NCBI RefSeq assembly: GCF_014639255.1
Contig: NZ_BMFV01000011.1
Location: forward strand, 52,061 to 116,060
Length of the DNA: 64,000 nt
Direction: 5' to 3'
Source: Pullulanibacillus pueri
GTDB lineage: Bacteria; Bacillota; Bacilli; Bacillales; Sporolactobacillaceae
Both the position numbers and the translations under genes were made by a program. Positions within the stretch are counted from its first letter, which is position 1. The number at the start of each line of letters is the position of its first letter. The notes under the pieces were generated by a model. That model did no database searches. It had not been told where the DNA came from and worked only from the letters and a program-made list of their open reading frames with translations. Below, piece by piece: positions 1-10,409 of the stretch.

Positions 1-624
1 CCCTTGATTTCTATAGTTCTTTAGAGTTGCAGAACCCTTTAAATAGAGCACAGAGCCATCTGCACTTAAACGATCATTTCCATAAGCTACCGGAATTCCC
101 TTAATTGAATAGGCAATAAAATAATGCCCCCGCCGTTCCGGAAGACGGATATACATTTTCCGCTCTTTAAAGGCGGCTTTGCGTGACGGAAGATCATAAT
201 CCCACACCTCTGCGGAAACTGAGATAAGTTCACGAATCTCTTTATCCGTTAAAACTTCACGGACTTGATGACGTATACGCTGTGGCTCCCAATCCTCTAA
301 TGACAATGCTAACCCCTCATATTGGTCTATACAATACCATCCATTAGATAATAAATAGTCGAGCAATTCAGGAGGTTCTTGCGGGCCGATCCACCAAGCA
401 AACGCTTGTGCTTCATAAAAACGATAGACCTCCTCAATGCCCTTCACTATATCCTTTATGTGTCTGAACTTGACAATCTTATTGGCGTAAATGCTTGTCG
501 ATTGATGATTGCGGATCATCATCAATTGCTCGTTATCCACAAATGCGATACCTTCAGGAACAAACGTGTCTTCTACATCCCAATGTTGCGCTTCAATGGC
601 CTCTAAAATCTTGTTATGATTCAA
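1..624 (-). CDS. GNAT family N-acetyltransferase, partial (C-terminus beyond window)
   Basis: The reading frame runs open from a TTG at 624 to the window edge (208 codons). AAGGA lies 5 nt upstream of the TTG, and the only nearby ATG in this leader is followed at once by a stop. The last visible residues, GSATLKNYRNQG, look like the acetyl-CoA-binding motif A of GNAT enzymes (V/GxxxxxYRxxG), which would be followed by the missing C-terminal strand and helix. The N-terminal two thirds shows no feature that names a substrate. Family assignment rests on that one motif and general layout. The gene is downstream of and codirectional with fhs (gap about 30 nt), so it could be cotranscribed. Confidence 0.6.
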   Translation of the reverse strand, partial: MNHNKILEAIEAQHWDVEDTFVPEGIAFVDNEQLMMIRNHQSTSIYANKIVKFRHIKDIVKGIEEVYRFYEAQAFAWWIGPQEPPELLDYLLSNGWYCIDQYEGLALSLEDWEPQRIRHQVREVLTDKEIRELISVSAEVWDYDLPSRKAAFKERKMYIRLPERRGHYFIAYSIKGIPVAYGNDRLSADGSVLYLKGSATLKNYRNQG

Positions 625-655
625 CCTATTCCTTCATCCCCTTTTACGTCTTTAT

Positions 656-2341
656 CTAAAATAGACCACTAATAACCCCTTCAGAACTGATATCCATTTG
701 CAGGGCGGCTGGCAGCTTAGGCAGTCCCGGCATGGTTAAGATGTCTCCAGTTAATGCCACAATAAAACCGGCGCCTATCCTAGGTCGTAATTCTCTAACA
801 TGAATCACAAAGTCTTTTGGGCGCCCTAATTTTTTCGGGTCATCCGATAGTGAATATTGCGTTTTCGCCATGCAAACAGGCAATGCCCCCCACCCCTGCT
901 GCTCGATTTCCTTTAACTGTTTTGCCGCTAATGATGAGAACTCGACGCCTTGTCCACCATAAACCTTTTTCACAATCTCTGTGATCTTATCTTCAATACT
1001 CTCCTCTAATTCATAAAGGGGTTTAAAGTGATTCTCTTTCTGTTCAATGACTTGGACAACCGCATGAGCTAAGGCTTCACCACCTTTTCCACCCTCTTCC
1101 CATACATTGGTCAAAGCCGGGGTCACACCACGAGCTTCACACCACTCCTGTAAAAATGACAGTTCAGCTTCACTATCAGAAATAAAGCGATTAATGGCCA
1201 CTACATAAGGAAGACCGAACGCTTCTATCGTCTCTATATGCTTTTCAAGATTAGACATACCCTTATGTAATGCTTCAAGATTTTTTTCTTGTAATTGATC
1301 TTTTTGTAATCCGCCGTGCATTTTCAAAGCCCGAATGGTAGCCACAATTACGACTGCACTGGGTTTCATCGCTCCTGCACGCATTTTTATGTCGAGAAAT
1401 TTCTCAGCCCCTAGGTCAGCGCCAAAGCCTGCTTCAGTGACCACATAGTCTCCTAATTTTGTCGCCATTTTTGTAGCTACAATACTATTACATCCATGTG
1501 CGATATTGGCAAAGGGTCCTCCATGCACAAAAGCAGGTGTATTTTCTAATGTTTGAACAAGGTTCGGATGAAGAGCATCCTTAAGAAGGACTGTTAAAGC
1601 TCCTTCGACGCCTAAGTCGCTCACAAAAATAGGGACATGCTGCCGATTATAAGCCACAACCATACGACTGAGTCTTGCCTTTAAGTCCTCTAGATCGAGG
1701 GCTAAACAAAGAATGGCCATGATTTCAGAGGCAACCGTAATATCGAAGCCATCTTCTCTTGGTATTCCGTGTGCTGGGCCTCCAAGACCAATGACAATGT
1801 TTCTTAATGCGCGGTCATTTAAATCGAGCACCCGTTTCCAAATAATTCGTCGTGGATCAATGTCTAAAGCATTCCCTTGATGAAGGTGGTTATCGATCAC
1901 CGCAGCTAACAAATTGTGAGCCGCAGTAATACTATGAATATCACCTGTGAAATGCAAGTTGATGTCTTCCATAGGGATCACCTGTGAATAACCGCCGCCA
2001 GCAGCGCCACCTTTCATCCCCATGCTTGGACCTAGAGAGGGCTCCCGTAAGGCCACAATTGCCTGCTTCCCGATCCGGTTGAGCGCTTGTCCTAGCCCAA
2101 CAGTTACTGTTGACTTACCCTCACCCGCCGGCGTTGGATTGATAGCGGTCACTAGAACTACTTTACCGTCCTTTTGTCGCTCAAGTCTTTTTAAAACATC
2201 AAGAGAGACTTTGCCTTTGTATTTACCGTAAGGCTCAAGCGCTTCTTCTGGAATGTCAAGCCCTTTTGCGATCTCTTGAATCGGTAAAGGTTTTGCAGCT
2301 TGTGCAATCTCTATATCAGAAGGAATCGTATGCTTCATCAT
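656..2341 (-). CDS. fhs: Formate--tetrahydrofolate ligase
   Basis: ATP-dependent ligation of formate to tetrahydrofolate, giving 10-formyl-THF for purine synthesis and initiator tRNA formylation; cytosolic. The protein has the P-loop-like [11 protein letters not shown], the [16 protein letters not shown] segment and [14 protein letters not shown], all typical of the family, and about 561 residues against the usual 555-560. The frame is open upstream to a TTG at 2386, but the family N-terminus ([12 protein letters not shown]) and a GGAGG 11 nt upstream favour the ATG at 2341 or 2338. Single-gene unit or first gene of a unit with the GNAT gene downstream. Function is secure; only the start is uncertain. 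Confidence 0.95.
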   Translation of the reverse strand: MMKHTIPSDIEIAQAAKPLPIQEIAKGLDIPEEALEPYGKYKGKVSLDVLKRLERQKDGKVVLVTAINPTPAGEGKSTVTVGLGQALNRIGKQAIVALREPSLGPSMGMKGGAAGGGYSQVIPMEDINLHFTGDIHSITAAHNLLAAVIDNHLHQGNALDIDPRRIIWKRVLDLNDRALRNIVIGLGGPAHGIPREDGFDITVASEIMAILCLALDLEDLKARLSRMVVAYNRQHVPIFVSDLGVEGALTVLLKDALHPNLVQTLENTPAFVHGGPFANIAHGCNSIVATKMATKLGDYVVTEAGFGADLGAEKFLDIKMRAGAMKPSAVVIVATIRALKMHGGLQKDQLQEKNLEALHKGMSNLEKHIETIEAFGLPYVVAINRFISDSEAELSFLQEWCEARGVTPALTNVWEEGGKGGEALAHAVVQVIEQKENHFKPLYELEESIEDKITEIVKKVYGGQGVEFSSLAAKQLKEIEQQGWGALPVCMAKTQYSLSDDPKKLGRPKDFVIHVRELRPRIGAGFIVALTGDILTMPGLPKLPAALQMDISSEGVISGLF

Positions 2342-2569
2342 CGTTTTTGTGGCCTCCATTGACTCTTTTATAGTTTTATTTGCCAAACGCTATACTGTCA
2401 TCTCCATCGTATCATAAGGCGCCCTTCTTTTATAAGCGATTCCTCAGCTTTTTGACACGAAATCACTTGAAACACTTCCATATTAAAACCGCTTATTGTA
2501 TTCTGAATAAAGAATTGTTTCCATTGGAACAAGAGTGAGTGATAAAACCCATTAAAGGAGATTTCATCA

Positions 2570-2983
2570 TTGATAGAAGTATACATCGATGGCGCGAGCG
2601 CAGGAAACCCTGGCCCTTCTGGAATCGGCATTCTTATTAAAAAAACCGGGGGTCAAAGTGAAGAGTTTTCTTTTCCAATTGAAGTGACTCATAACCACAT
2701 TGCAGAGTTTAAAGCCCTTATCACCGCAATGAAGCTTTGTATAGATAGGAAGTATGAAATGATTTCTGTACGAACAGACTCTCAACTTGTTGAACGTGCA
2801 GTCGAAAAACATCATATAAAAAATAAGGCGTACCAAAATTTATTAGAAGAAGTCATCACCCTTGAACAGCATTTTCAGCTTTTCTTTATTAAGTGGATCC
2901 CTAGTGATCAAAATAAAAAAGCGGATTTACTTGCGAGAGCAGGAATCCGTAAAGCCCTTAAAGCGGAGGACTCTGACGAATGA
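2570..2983 (+). CDS. RNase HI family protein
   Basis: Predicted ribonuclease H fold protein of 137 residues that would cleave RNA in RNA-DNA hybrids. The carboxylate catalytic set is visible: D7 in [12 protein letters not shown]46 in HIAEFKAL, D70 in RTDSQ and D119 in [13 protein letters not shown] start with AAAGGAG nine bases upstream. It resembles the extra RNase H-like proteins of Bacillus (YpeP/YpdQ type) more than the main RNase HII/HIII enzymes. The stop overlaps the start of the next gene (ATGA), so the two are translationally coupled. Enzyme activity is inferred from the intact active-site residues. Confidence 0.85.
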   Translation: MIEVYIDGASAGNPGPSGIGILIKKTGGQSEEFSFPIEVTHNHIAEFKALITAMKLCIDRKYEMISVRTDSQLVERAVEKHHIKNKAYQNLLEEVITLEQHFQLFFIKWIPSDQNKKADLLARAGIRKALKAEDSDE

Positions 2984-3885
2984 AAAATAAATGGGTCGCT
3001 GACTTGGGGCTATTAGGTGTGGCCTTTATATGGGGGACGACTTTTGTCGTTGTCCAGGACGCCATTAACCTTATTCCTCCACTCAGTTTCAATGGCTGGC
3101 GTTTTTTAGCTGCTGCTCTCTTTTTGTATGTAGGCTTTATTATTTTTTCTAAAAAGAAACGTTTTCCCTTGAAACTTCCGCTTTTATTAAACGGCGTGTT
3201 ATTAGGAAGTTTGCTGTTCATTGGCTACGCGACTCAAACCATTGGGTTAAAATATACAAGTTCTTCTAAAGTCGCTTTTATTACTGGATTAAGTGTCGTC
3301 CTCGTTCCTTTTTTTTCATGGATAATTTTTAGACACACACCAAAATGGACTGCTATAATAGGAGTTATCTTTTCAACAACAGGCCTTTACCTATTGGCCA
3401 TGCTCAAAACAGTTGAAGTGAACCAAGGGGATTTACTTGCTTTTATATGTGCCCTTGCCTTTGGCTTGCACATTGTCATTACTGACCGAGTCACCCGTTC
3501 GTTTTCAAGTGCCCAACTGACGATGATACAATTATTAACTGTATCTTTATTCAGTTTTTTAAGCGGCTTTTTTATCGATGGGTTTAAAACGACAATCAGT
3601 CTTCTTCCATTTATGAAACCGATGGTACTCTTTGCTTGTTTATTCACAGCCTTATTCGCGACAGCTGTGGCCTATTTCTTACAAACAAGTTTACAAAGAT
3701 TCACTTCACCTACACATGTGGGCATTATATTTATCATGGAGCCTGTATTTGCTGGACTTACGGCTACAGTTTGGGAACATGAATCTATGACTCTTGCAGC
3801 AAAGATAGGTGCTGCTCTCATTGTATGCGGTATGTTATTAGCAGAGTGGCCAACAAAAAAGAAAATAAAATCACTCGATTCTTAA
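2980..3885 (+). CDS. EamA/DMT-family transporter
   Basis: Membrane protein of 301 residues with about ten hydrophobic segments and the duplicated EamA domain: first half starts [22 protein letters not shown], second half from about residue 150. The family exports amino acids or other metabolites by antiport; no substrate can be read from the sequence. The last segment ends in a Lys-rich cytoplasmic tail (WPTKKKIK). The start overlaps the upstream RNase H-like gene by four bases, so it is expressed with it. Confidence 0.88.
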   Translation: MKNKWVADLGLLGVAFIWGTTFVVVQDAINLIPPLSFNGWRFLAAALFLYVGFIIFSKKKRFPLKLPLLLNGVLLGSLLFIGYATQTIGLKYTSSSKVAFITGLSVVLVPFFSWIIFRHTPKWTAIIGVIFSTTGLYLLAMLKTVEVNQGDLLAFICALAFGLHIVITDRVTRSFSSAQLTMIQLLTVSLFSFLSGFFIDGFKTTISLLPFMKPMVLFACLFTALFATAVAYFLQTSLQRFTSPTHVGIIFIMEPVFAGLTATVWEHESMTLAAKIGAALIVCGMLLAEWPTKKKIKSLDS

Positions 3886-3963
3886 CCGAAGCTTTTATAC
3901 GTGTTGGCGTGTGTTTTCCAGAAACAAAGTTTAAAATAAAACCATAATAATCAGGTGATACTG

Positions 3964-6900
3964 TTGACTAATACAACAAGAACAACATTTGAAAATGAAA
4001 CAACTTTACTTTCGCTTTACAACCTTTTTAAAAACAGCGGCGATGCTCTCCGCACTCGCCAAACGTTTAACCTCTTAAAAAAGTATCAAGATGAACGTTT
4101 TGATATTTGTTTTTGCGGCCATTTTTCAGCGGGGAAATCAAGCTTACTCAATGAACTCATGAACGAAGATATTCTTCCGACGAGTCCAATACCGACAAGC
4201 GCTAATCTTGTCTCCATCTCCCATGGTACTCCGGAAATCCAGATCGTGTACTGGGATGGACGGCTCGTTTCTTTTAAGCCGCCTTATAATATTGAAGCTA
4301 TAAAACAACTCGCCAAAAATGGTGAAGAAGTCTCAGAGATTCGTGTCAAAACGAATGCAAATTTCCCACCTCATTGGGGCTTAATGGATACACCGGGTAT
4401 AGATTCAACAGACCCTGCACACCAAGCGGCTACCGAAGAGGCTGTTCAACTGTCCGACCTTATCTTCTATGTTGCCGATTATAATCATATGCAGGCGGCA
4501 GACAATTTTCATTTTCTAAAGTCCATCCAGGCACTCAATAAACCCTTTCATATCATTGTGACACAAATGGACAAACATCACGAAGCTGAAATTACACTTA
4601 AAGAGTATAAACATAAAGTCGAACAAGGGTTGGCTTCTTGGGGGCTTCACCCTTTGACCATTTCTTATGTTTCTATATACAACCAAAAGTCCCCAATAAA
4701 TGAACTAGACCAACTAAAGCAACTATTATACAGTCTTCAACAAACGGCAAAACCTTCAAAAGCAATCGATCCTGCTGTCATTAATGATCTGATCAGTGCG
4801 CACAAAGAGTGGTTCAAGTCTCTTGATGAGGAGAAAGTACTCGAAGATGAGAAACGCTTAGAAAATGTAAACACAGAGGTTCTTGAATCAACCATACCGA
4901 CATTTCTATCAAAAAAAGAACAATTAGAAGAGGCGCTTTCGCACTGGGAACAACAGATTCAAGAGGAATGTGCTCGAACAATAAAAAGTGCCATCCTCAT
5001 GCCATACGAAACAAGAGAAGCCGCTAAAGCCTTTTTAGAAGCTTATCAATCTCATTTCAAGGTTGGGCTTTTTTCCACAAAAAATAAGGTTGAGAAAATA
5101 CGTCAAGAACGTTTGGATCAATTCCATAAACGTTTGCTTGAGCATGTCATGATTCTTAAGACCCAAACAGCTGACACTCTATCCAAAGCCATTGAAAAAT
5201 TGATCGGCAAGCATGAAGAGATCACACAAGCAACGAACAAGCTCTCTTTTACACTGGAGTCTTCTCTCCTAGTCTCCCTAATCCATCAAGGCGCGACCCT
5301 CTCAGGAGAGTACGTATTACAATATACGGAGGATGTGTCTGAAACCATCAAAAAGGCATTAAGACGTTCTGTCCTTGACATATTAAACCAGCTAAAACCG
5401 ACAATTGAACAAGGTCTTTCTGAAGAATTACAGAAGGTCGAGACACAATTACTTGAGCTAAAAGATCAAGTCGAGGCGTGGCAGGACTTAGAAGAGATCA
5501 AGCAGCGCCAAGCCGCTTATTTTGAAACGGTTGAGCGAATAGAGCGTGGGGAAAGTGCCCTTTCTGCAGACGAATTAAAAACGGTCGCAGAAACACTGGA
5601 TGCGTTGGATGTGTGGACACCTGAACAATTACCTAAGGCTTTTAGAAAGGAGCCCAAAATTTCGGGTCAAGAAAGGAATACGGAAGATGAGAATGAAGGA
5701 GAAAAAGAGGACGTGTCACCCTCGGTCTCTTTAAATCTTTTTCATCAAGAAAAAAGCACCGACCAATGGATCACTATATTTGACAATGCAGCCGGACAAT
5801 TACGCCCTTTAAAGGGCTTTCAAGAATATGTGACAAGTCTTGAAAGAAAGTCTGATCGTCTGCAGCATCAAACCTTTACGATCGCCCTATTTGGGGCCTT
5901 TAGTGCTGGTAAATCGTCATTTGCTAATGCTCTAATCGGAAGGAGAATTCTTCCAGTTTCACCCCATCCAACAACGGCAACGATTAATCGGATCTTGCCT
6001 ATAGATGAGACTCATAAACACGAAACAGCAGAAATCCAACTCAAAAATGAGCAGGATTTATTAAGAGAAATAAATGACATTCTCAAGTCTTTCAAACAAA
6101 GCATTCAAGAAATTGATGAATTGGATAACGTGCTCTCTAAGGTCACTGATAGTGAAAATGAACGGATGACTTTCTTAAATGCTGCAGCAGCAGGCTGGAA
6201 GTCTTTAAAAGCCCATTTTGGTACAGTTTTACACGTGTCACTTGAAGAGGCTCATGCATTTATTGCCGATGAGTCGAAGGCTTGTTTCGTCGAAATGGCC
6301 AATATCTATTATGATTGTGACCTTACGCGTCAAGGCTTAATTCTTGTCGACACACCCGGGGCGGATTCGATTAATGCTCGGCACACTGAAGCGGCCTTTC
6401 ACTATATAAAAAATGCAGATGCTATACTCTATGTCACTTATTACAACCATGCCTTTTCGCGAGCTGATGAAGAATTTCTCATTCAGTTGGGGCGGGTAAA
6501 AGATGCCTTTGAACTTGATAAAATGTTCTTTCTTGTGAATGCGATTGACTTGGCTCGCTCAACAAATGAGTCTGATGAGGTCAAACATTATGTCCAAGAC
6601 CGCTTACTGTCTTTCGGAATCCGTCACCCAAGGTTATATGGGGTCTCAAGCTTATTGGCCATTCGAGCCATTGAAGCATCCCTCACACCTGAACAAAAGG
6701 CTTCATTGCAGGCACAATCTGGAATTGACGACTTTTATGAGGATTGGATGGATTATATTCAGAATGGCCTTCGAGGTCAACTTGTCGCCCAAGGGGTCAA
6801 AGAGATCCAACAAGTGCAGACTCTCCTTCGTGATTTTCTGGATAATGCCTCACTAAGTGAATCCAAACGCAAAGCGCTCAAACAACAAATCGAAACTGAA

Positions 6901-7635
6901 TTCGAGAAAGCGAAACAATCCATAAGCGCCAACGAAGTATCCTATCAAACACGGTTAAACGACGCTATAGAGGAATACTATCTTTATGTTAAAAAGCGTG
7001 TGGTCCAACGTTTCCTAGATGAATTTACACGTTTCTTTAATCCAGCAGTCCTTCAACGCGGGAAAACAGCATCTAAAAAAGAGTTACTGACTCAATGTCT
7101 GACTGAATGCCTAGAATTCCTTTCTTTCGATCTCGACCAAGAAAACAGAGCGACTTTTATTCGGGTGGAGTCCTTTATGGATCGCTTAATTCATGAAAAA
7201 CAAGCACTCTTATCTTCTAGTCTTGAAAAAATCGGGAAAAGCTGGCTCCTACATGATAAAGAAAAACAGCCATGGAAAACGGCTCACATCGTCAGTTCAC
7301 TTTTAGATATTGATCCAAAAATATATGAACCCGTCTTTAAGTATTATAAAAATCCTAAGCAATTTTTTGAAGGGAATGGCCAGAAAATCTTTAGAGAAGC
7401 ACTAAAAGAACAACTCTCGCAAAATATTGATCATATCACAGAAAAGAATAAACAAACCGTTCAGTCTCATTATAACCAACAATGGCAATTAAGAATGGAA
7501 GAACTGGGTGCTTTAAATACTCAAGATTTAACAACACAATATCAACAAAAACTTGAGGCGCTTGAGAGTAACCACGAGCAAGTCACTCAATACCAAAATA
7601 TCGCCGCAAATCTGGCTCGCCATTTGCAAGGGTAA
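3964..7635 (+). CDS. dynA: Two-headed bacterial dynamin-like GTPase
   Basis: Membrane-remodelling GTPase with two dynamin units fused in one chain (about 1223 residues; B. subtilis DynA is about 1190). Two P-loops are visible: GHFSAGKSSLLN near residue 55 and GAFSAGKSSFAN near 645, each followed by a switch motif (DTPGIDSTDP and DTPGADSIN) and TQMD / NAID base-specificity motifs. Long helical stalk segments follow each GTPase. Known role of the family: membrane fusion and membrane protection under phage or antibiotic stress. The frame is open from GTG at 3955, but AGGTGA sits 5 nt before a TTG at 3964, which I take as the start. Monocistronic, followed by a strong terminator. Confidence 0.93.
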   Translation: MTNTTRTTFENETTLLSLYNLFKNSGDALRTRQTFNLLKKYQDERFDICFCGHFSAGKSSLLNELMNEDILPTSPIPTSANLVSISHGTPEIQIVYWDGRLVSFKPPYNIEAIKQLAKNGEEVSEIRVKTNANFPPHWGLMDTPGIDSTDPAHQAATEEAVQLSDLIFYVADYNHMQAADNFHFLKSIQALNKPFHIIVTQMDKHHEAEITLKEYKHKVEQGLASWGLHPLTISYVSIYNQKSPINELDQLKQLLYSLQQTAKPSKAIDPAVINDLISAHKEWFKSLDEEKVLEDEKRLENVNTEVLESTIPTFLSKKEQLEEALSHWEQQIQEECARTIKSAILMPYETREAAKAFLEAYQSHFKVGLFSTKNKVEKIRQERLDQFHKRLLEHVMILKTQTADTLSKAIEKLIGKHEEITQATNKLSFTLESSLLVSLIHQGATLSGEYVLQYTEDVSETIKKALRRSVLDILNQLKPTIEQGLSEELQKVETQLLELKDQVEAWQDLEEIKQRQAAYFETVERIERGESALSADELKTVAETLDALDVWTPEQLPKAFRKEPKISGQERNTEDENEGEKEDVSPSVSLNLFHQEKSTDQWITIFDNAAGQLRPLKGFQEYVTSLERKSDRLQHQTFTIALFGAFSAGKSSFANALIGRRILPVSPHPTTATINRILPIDETHKHETAEIQLKNEQDLLREINDILKSFKQSIQEIDELDNVLSKVTDSENERMTFLNAAAAGWKSLKAHFGTVLHVSLEEAHAFIADESKACFVEMANIYYDCDLTRQGLILVDTPGADSINARHTEAAFHYIKNADAILYVTYYNHAFSRADEEFLIQLGRVKDAFELDKMFFLVNAIDLARSTNESDEVKHYVQDRLLSFGIRHPRLYGVSSLLAIRAIEASLTPEQKASLQAQSGIDDFYEDWMDYIQNGLRGQLVAQGVKEIQQVQTLLRDFLDNASLSESKRKALKQQIETEFEKAKQSISANEVSYQTRLNDAIEEYYLYVKKRVVQRFLDEFTRFFNPAVLQRGKTASKKELLTQCLTECLEFLSFDLDQENRATFIRVESFMDRLIHEKQALLSSSLEKIGKSWLLHDKEKQPWKTAHIVSSLLDIDPKIYEPVFKYYKNPKQFFEGNGQKIFREALKEQLSQNIDHITEKNKQTVQSHYNQQWQLRMEELGALNTQDLTTQYQQKLEALESNHEQVTQYQNIAANLARHLQG

Positions 7636-7724
7636 ATAGTCAAGATTTGAAAAGTTGATTTTTTTAAAGCTAAGCACGATCCATGAAGTCAATAACTCTA
7701 CTCTTTTCTTAACCTATAACAGCA

Positions 7725-7766
7725 AACGCCTATCCAACCAAATTAATGGTGGATAGGCGTTTTATT
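7725..7766 (+). terminator. Rho-independent terminator after dynA
   Basis: A perfect 12-bp inverted repeat (AACGCCTATCCA / TGGATAGGCGTT) with a 13-nt loop is followed by TTATT. It ends the dynA transcript. Confidence 0.8.
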
Positions 7767-7832
7767 CAACATATATTTTATAGTTTTTTTCTTTTTTCTA
7801 TCATCCCAATTCGTGGGAACACTTCACAGCGT

Positions 7833-8060
7833 TTATCTCATCAATTGACGGTACTTTTCACTGAGAGTCATAAAGGTTTCGCGGTCACGACAATCAAGCG
7901 CTTCATCGATTTTCAAGAGCAGTTGTTCTTTTGCAGATTTGACATAGAGACTATCTAGTACCATTTTAGCATAGTCCTTGTCTATGGATACCAACTTATC
8001 ACTGGCTTGTGATTGCTGACTTTCTGATAGAAACTGCTCACGGGAACGTTCTGATTTCAT
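7833..8060 (-). CDS. IDEAL domain protein
   Basis: Small protein of 75 residues. Residues about 38-74 (LYVKSAKEQLLLKIDEALD...) match the IDEAL domain, named after the I-D-E-A-L string that is present here exactly. The N-terminal half is polar and probably disordered. IDEAL domains occur in Bacillales proteins such as competence regulator ComK partners and YpiB-type proteins and are thought to mediate protein contacts. ATG start behind AAGGGGG with good spacing. Specific role unknown. Confidence 0.75.
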   Translation of the reverse strand: MKSERSREQFLSESQQSQASDKLVSIDKDYAKMVLDSLYVKSAKEQLLLKIDEALDCRDRETFMTLSEKYRQLMR

Positions 8061-8277
8061 TTGTGATGCCCCCTTACCTTTTCTCTAATTATAACATGAA
8101 TTCAGATAATTTCAACGCTGAGATACTTGGAATTTTTTCCACCAAAAAACACGCATCGAAAATTTTTAGCTATCAAGTGACTCAGAGTGGAGTCCATAAC
8201 GCCAGCTTATTAAAAGCTCAGAAGAAGTTTTTAATACAAACGCACTAACAGTAAGTCGATTGCAATGAAAAACAAGA

Positions 8278-8400
8278 AACTCCAGCGGAACAACACGCGT
8301 CCGATAATCCACTTGGGAATCCTATTATTTCATTCCCAAGTGAGCTGAAGCCGCGACCCCAGAAAGCGAGCGTTCTAGAACGAAAATCCCCTACCGTCCT
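8278..8400. repeat. Dispersed intergenic repeat, copy 1
   Basis: This stretch, within a gap of about 460 bases between the IDEAL gene and cshA, has an 11-bp perfect hairpin (8310-8320 with 8332-8342, CACTTGGGAAT / ATTCCCAAGTG) followed by AGCTGAAGCC and GAAAGCGA. The same order recurs at 51469-51530 with a different but still perfectly paired stem and AGCTGAGGCC, GAAAGCGA. No coding sequence is supported in this gap. Confidence 0.6.
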
Positions 8401-8433
8401 AATGCCCACGAACTGTATCATTTTTGATCCTTC

Positions 8434-8470
8434 AAAAAAAGACCACCACTTAAAATAGTGATGGTCTCTT
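8434..8470 (-). terminator. Terminator after cshA
   Basis: Read on the minus strand: GAGACCATCACT, short loop, AGTGGTGGTCTTTTTTT. Stem of about 11 bp with one mismatch and a 7-T run, at the 3' side of cshA. Confidence 0.8.
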
Positions 8471-8521
8471 CCTTCTCAGGTTTTCAGTGATAAAAAATAA
8501 ATAAATCCAATCAAAGATTAT

Positions 8522-9955
8522 TTATTTATTTTTAACACGCTGTTGGTGATGACGTCTTGGCGGACGCCCACCTTTTTGTTGCGGTCCACGTGGATTGCGT
8601 TGTGGACGTCTTCTTCTTCCATTATAGCCTTTAGACTGTAATGGCTTTTCTTCTGTTAATCGCACCGTGCGTGCCTCAGGCTCATTCGTCATTTGCTTAA
8701 GGGCTGCTGCTAATAAAGTCACAGGATCGTGTTCTTTTATTAATTGCTCGGCTAATTCAATATAATTTGAATTCGTCCCTTTATTTAAAATATCGAGAAG
8801 CTCATCTTTCGTTTCAAGACGCCTTGCTTCCGCTGCATCTTCCTGTGACGGAATCGCCATGGATTCAATCTTTTTCTTAATGGTTTTCTCAATCATGAAA
8901 AGATGTTGCTTTTCAGAATGAATGACAAAGGTAATAGCTTCACCTTTTTTACCAGCACGACCCGTACGACCAATGCGATGAACATAGCTTTCAGGATCTT
9001 GTGGCATATCGAAATTATAAACATGTGTAACACCACTGATATCCAAACCACGAGCAGCAACATCTGTTGCCACGAGAATAGCAATACGATGATTTTTGAA
9101 ATCATCCATGACTTGGTCGCGCTTGGCTTGGGTTAAATCGCCATGCAATCCTCTTGCTTTATAGCCTAATTTTCTTAAGCCAGAAGCAAGTTCGTCTACC
9201 CGGCGCTTTGTCCGTCCAAAAACAATGGCTCTCTCAGGAGATTGAATATCGAGAAGTCTAATAAAGACATCAAACTTTTGACGTTCTTTTACTTCAAGGA
9301 AATGTTGATCAATTCTATCAACAGTAAGAGCCTTCGCCTTTATTTTGACTTCAGCAGGGTTTTTCATAAATTGGTCAGCAAGATTGCGAATGGCAGGTGG
9401 CATTGTTGCTGAGAAAAGTAAGGTTTGTCTTTCTTCAGGAACCTTACTAAGGATCTTTTTGATATCATCGATAAAGCCCATATTTAACATTTCATCAGCT
9501 TCATCAAGGACAATAGAATGCACTTGATTCAACTTAATTGTCTTGCGGTTAATATGGTCTAAAAGTCGTCCAGGCGTGGCTGCAATAATATGAGGTTGTT
9601 TCTTTAGGGCACGAATCTGTTTCCCTATATCTTCCCCACCATATACTGCCATGGCACGTATCTTCTTGTTCTTTCCTAATTGATTAAGTTCTCTAGCGAC
9701 CTGAACAGCGAGTTCCCTTGTTGGGGCAATAATGAGTGCTTGAGGATCCTTATGTTGACTGGCATCTAATTTCTCAATGATAGGGATACCAAAAGCTGCT
9801 GTTTTCCCTGTCCCTGTTTGCGCTTGACCAATAACATCTCGCCCGCTTTGAACGAGTGGAATCGATTGTGCTTGAATGGGCGTCGCAGCTGTAAAGCCCA
9901 TTTCTTCAACTGCTTTCAATACTTCATTACTAAGACCGAGTTCGTTAAAATTCAT
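8522..9955 (-). CDS. cshA: DEAD-box RNA helicase CshA
   Basis: ATP-dependent RNA helicase acting in RNA decay, ribosome assembly and cold adaptation. All helicase motifs are readable: Q motif [10 protein letters not shown], Walker [20 protein letters not shown] (VLDEADEML), SAT (LFSATMP), and [15 protein letters not shown]. The C-terminus is a basic Arg/Gly/Gln/Pro-rich tail ([12 protein letters not shown], then HHQQRVKNK) as in Bacillus CshA. About 477 residues from ATG 9955; the frame is open upstream to a TTG at 9985, but homologues start near the chosen ATG. An AAGGAG lies 15 nt upstream, long for this ATG, so the start is moderately certain. Confidence 0.93.
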   Translation of the reverse strand: MNFNELGLSNEVLKAVEEMGFTAATPIQAQSIPLVQSGRDVIGQAQTGTGKTAAFGIPIIEKLDASQHKDPQALIIAPTRELAVQVARELNQLGKNKKIRAMAVYGGEDIGKQIRALKKQPHIIAATPGRLLDHINRKTIKLNQVHSIVLDEADEMLNMGFIDDIKKILSKVPEERQTLLFSATMPPAIRNLADQFMKNPAEVKIKAKALTVDRIDQHFLEVKERQKFDVFIRLLDIQSPERAIVFGRTKRRVDELASGLRKLGYKARGLHGDLTQAKRDQVMDDFKNHRIAILVATDVAARGLDISGVTHVYNFDMPQDPESYVHRIGRTGRAGKKGEAITFVIHSEKQHLFMIEKTIKKKIESMAIPSQEDAAEARRLETKDELLDILNKGTNSNYIELAEQLIKEHDPVTLLAAALKQMTNEPEARTVRLTEEKPLQSKGYNGRRRRPQRNPRGPQQKGGRPPRRHHQQRVKNK

Positions 9956-9985
9956 AGTGTTGGTAATTAGCTCCTTCTTTTTCAA

Positions 9986-10316
9986 CTCTTTATGCTTAGA
10001 CTATTTTCACTATGTCTCCGCTGTCTAAAGCACTAAGCAACAAAGATAAGAAAAATAGCCGGTAGCATATGTTAAGCGTCTTAAGCCGACGCTGAATATC
10101 GTGCATACAAATAGCATTTCCCGCGATCAACGGAAAATGCCCGTCAAACACAAATATAATTCTACAATAACAAAAATCACTGATTTATGCAATGGTTACA
10201 ACTATTTTTCGCATTTCCCGTCCTTTTATTCACTTAAAAACATGCCGTTTACCTTGAATAAACGTCATAAAAAAGACTTTGGTTATTAAAAAAATGTATT
10301 AAAAGGACGATCAGAG
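9986..10316. other. Intergenic region between cshA and zwf
   Basis: About 330 bases carrying the divergent upstream regions of cshA (minus) and zwf (plus). A hairpin AGCGTC / GACGCT lies at about 10075-10093, in what would be the cshA leader. I see no supported gene; the 62-codon open frame here lacks a ribosome binding site and has unusual composition. Confidence 0.4.
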
Positions 10317-10345
10317 TTGTTTGCATAAGAAGGAACCTATATAAT
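10317..10345 (+). promoter_or_regulatory. Sigma-A type promoter for zwf
   Basis: TTGTTT at 10317-10322 and TATAAT at 10340-10345 with a 17-bp spacer, about 65 bases ahead of the zwf start. Confidence 0.6.
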
Positions 10346-10409
10346 AAAAGGCATAAAATTTATGTGAGTTGTTTTTTAAAATGCACAATAGCAAAGTGAG
10401 GGCGTGACC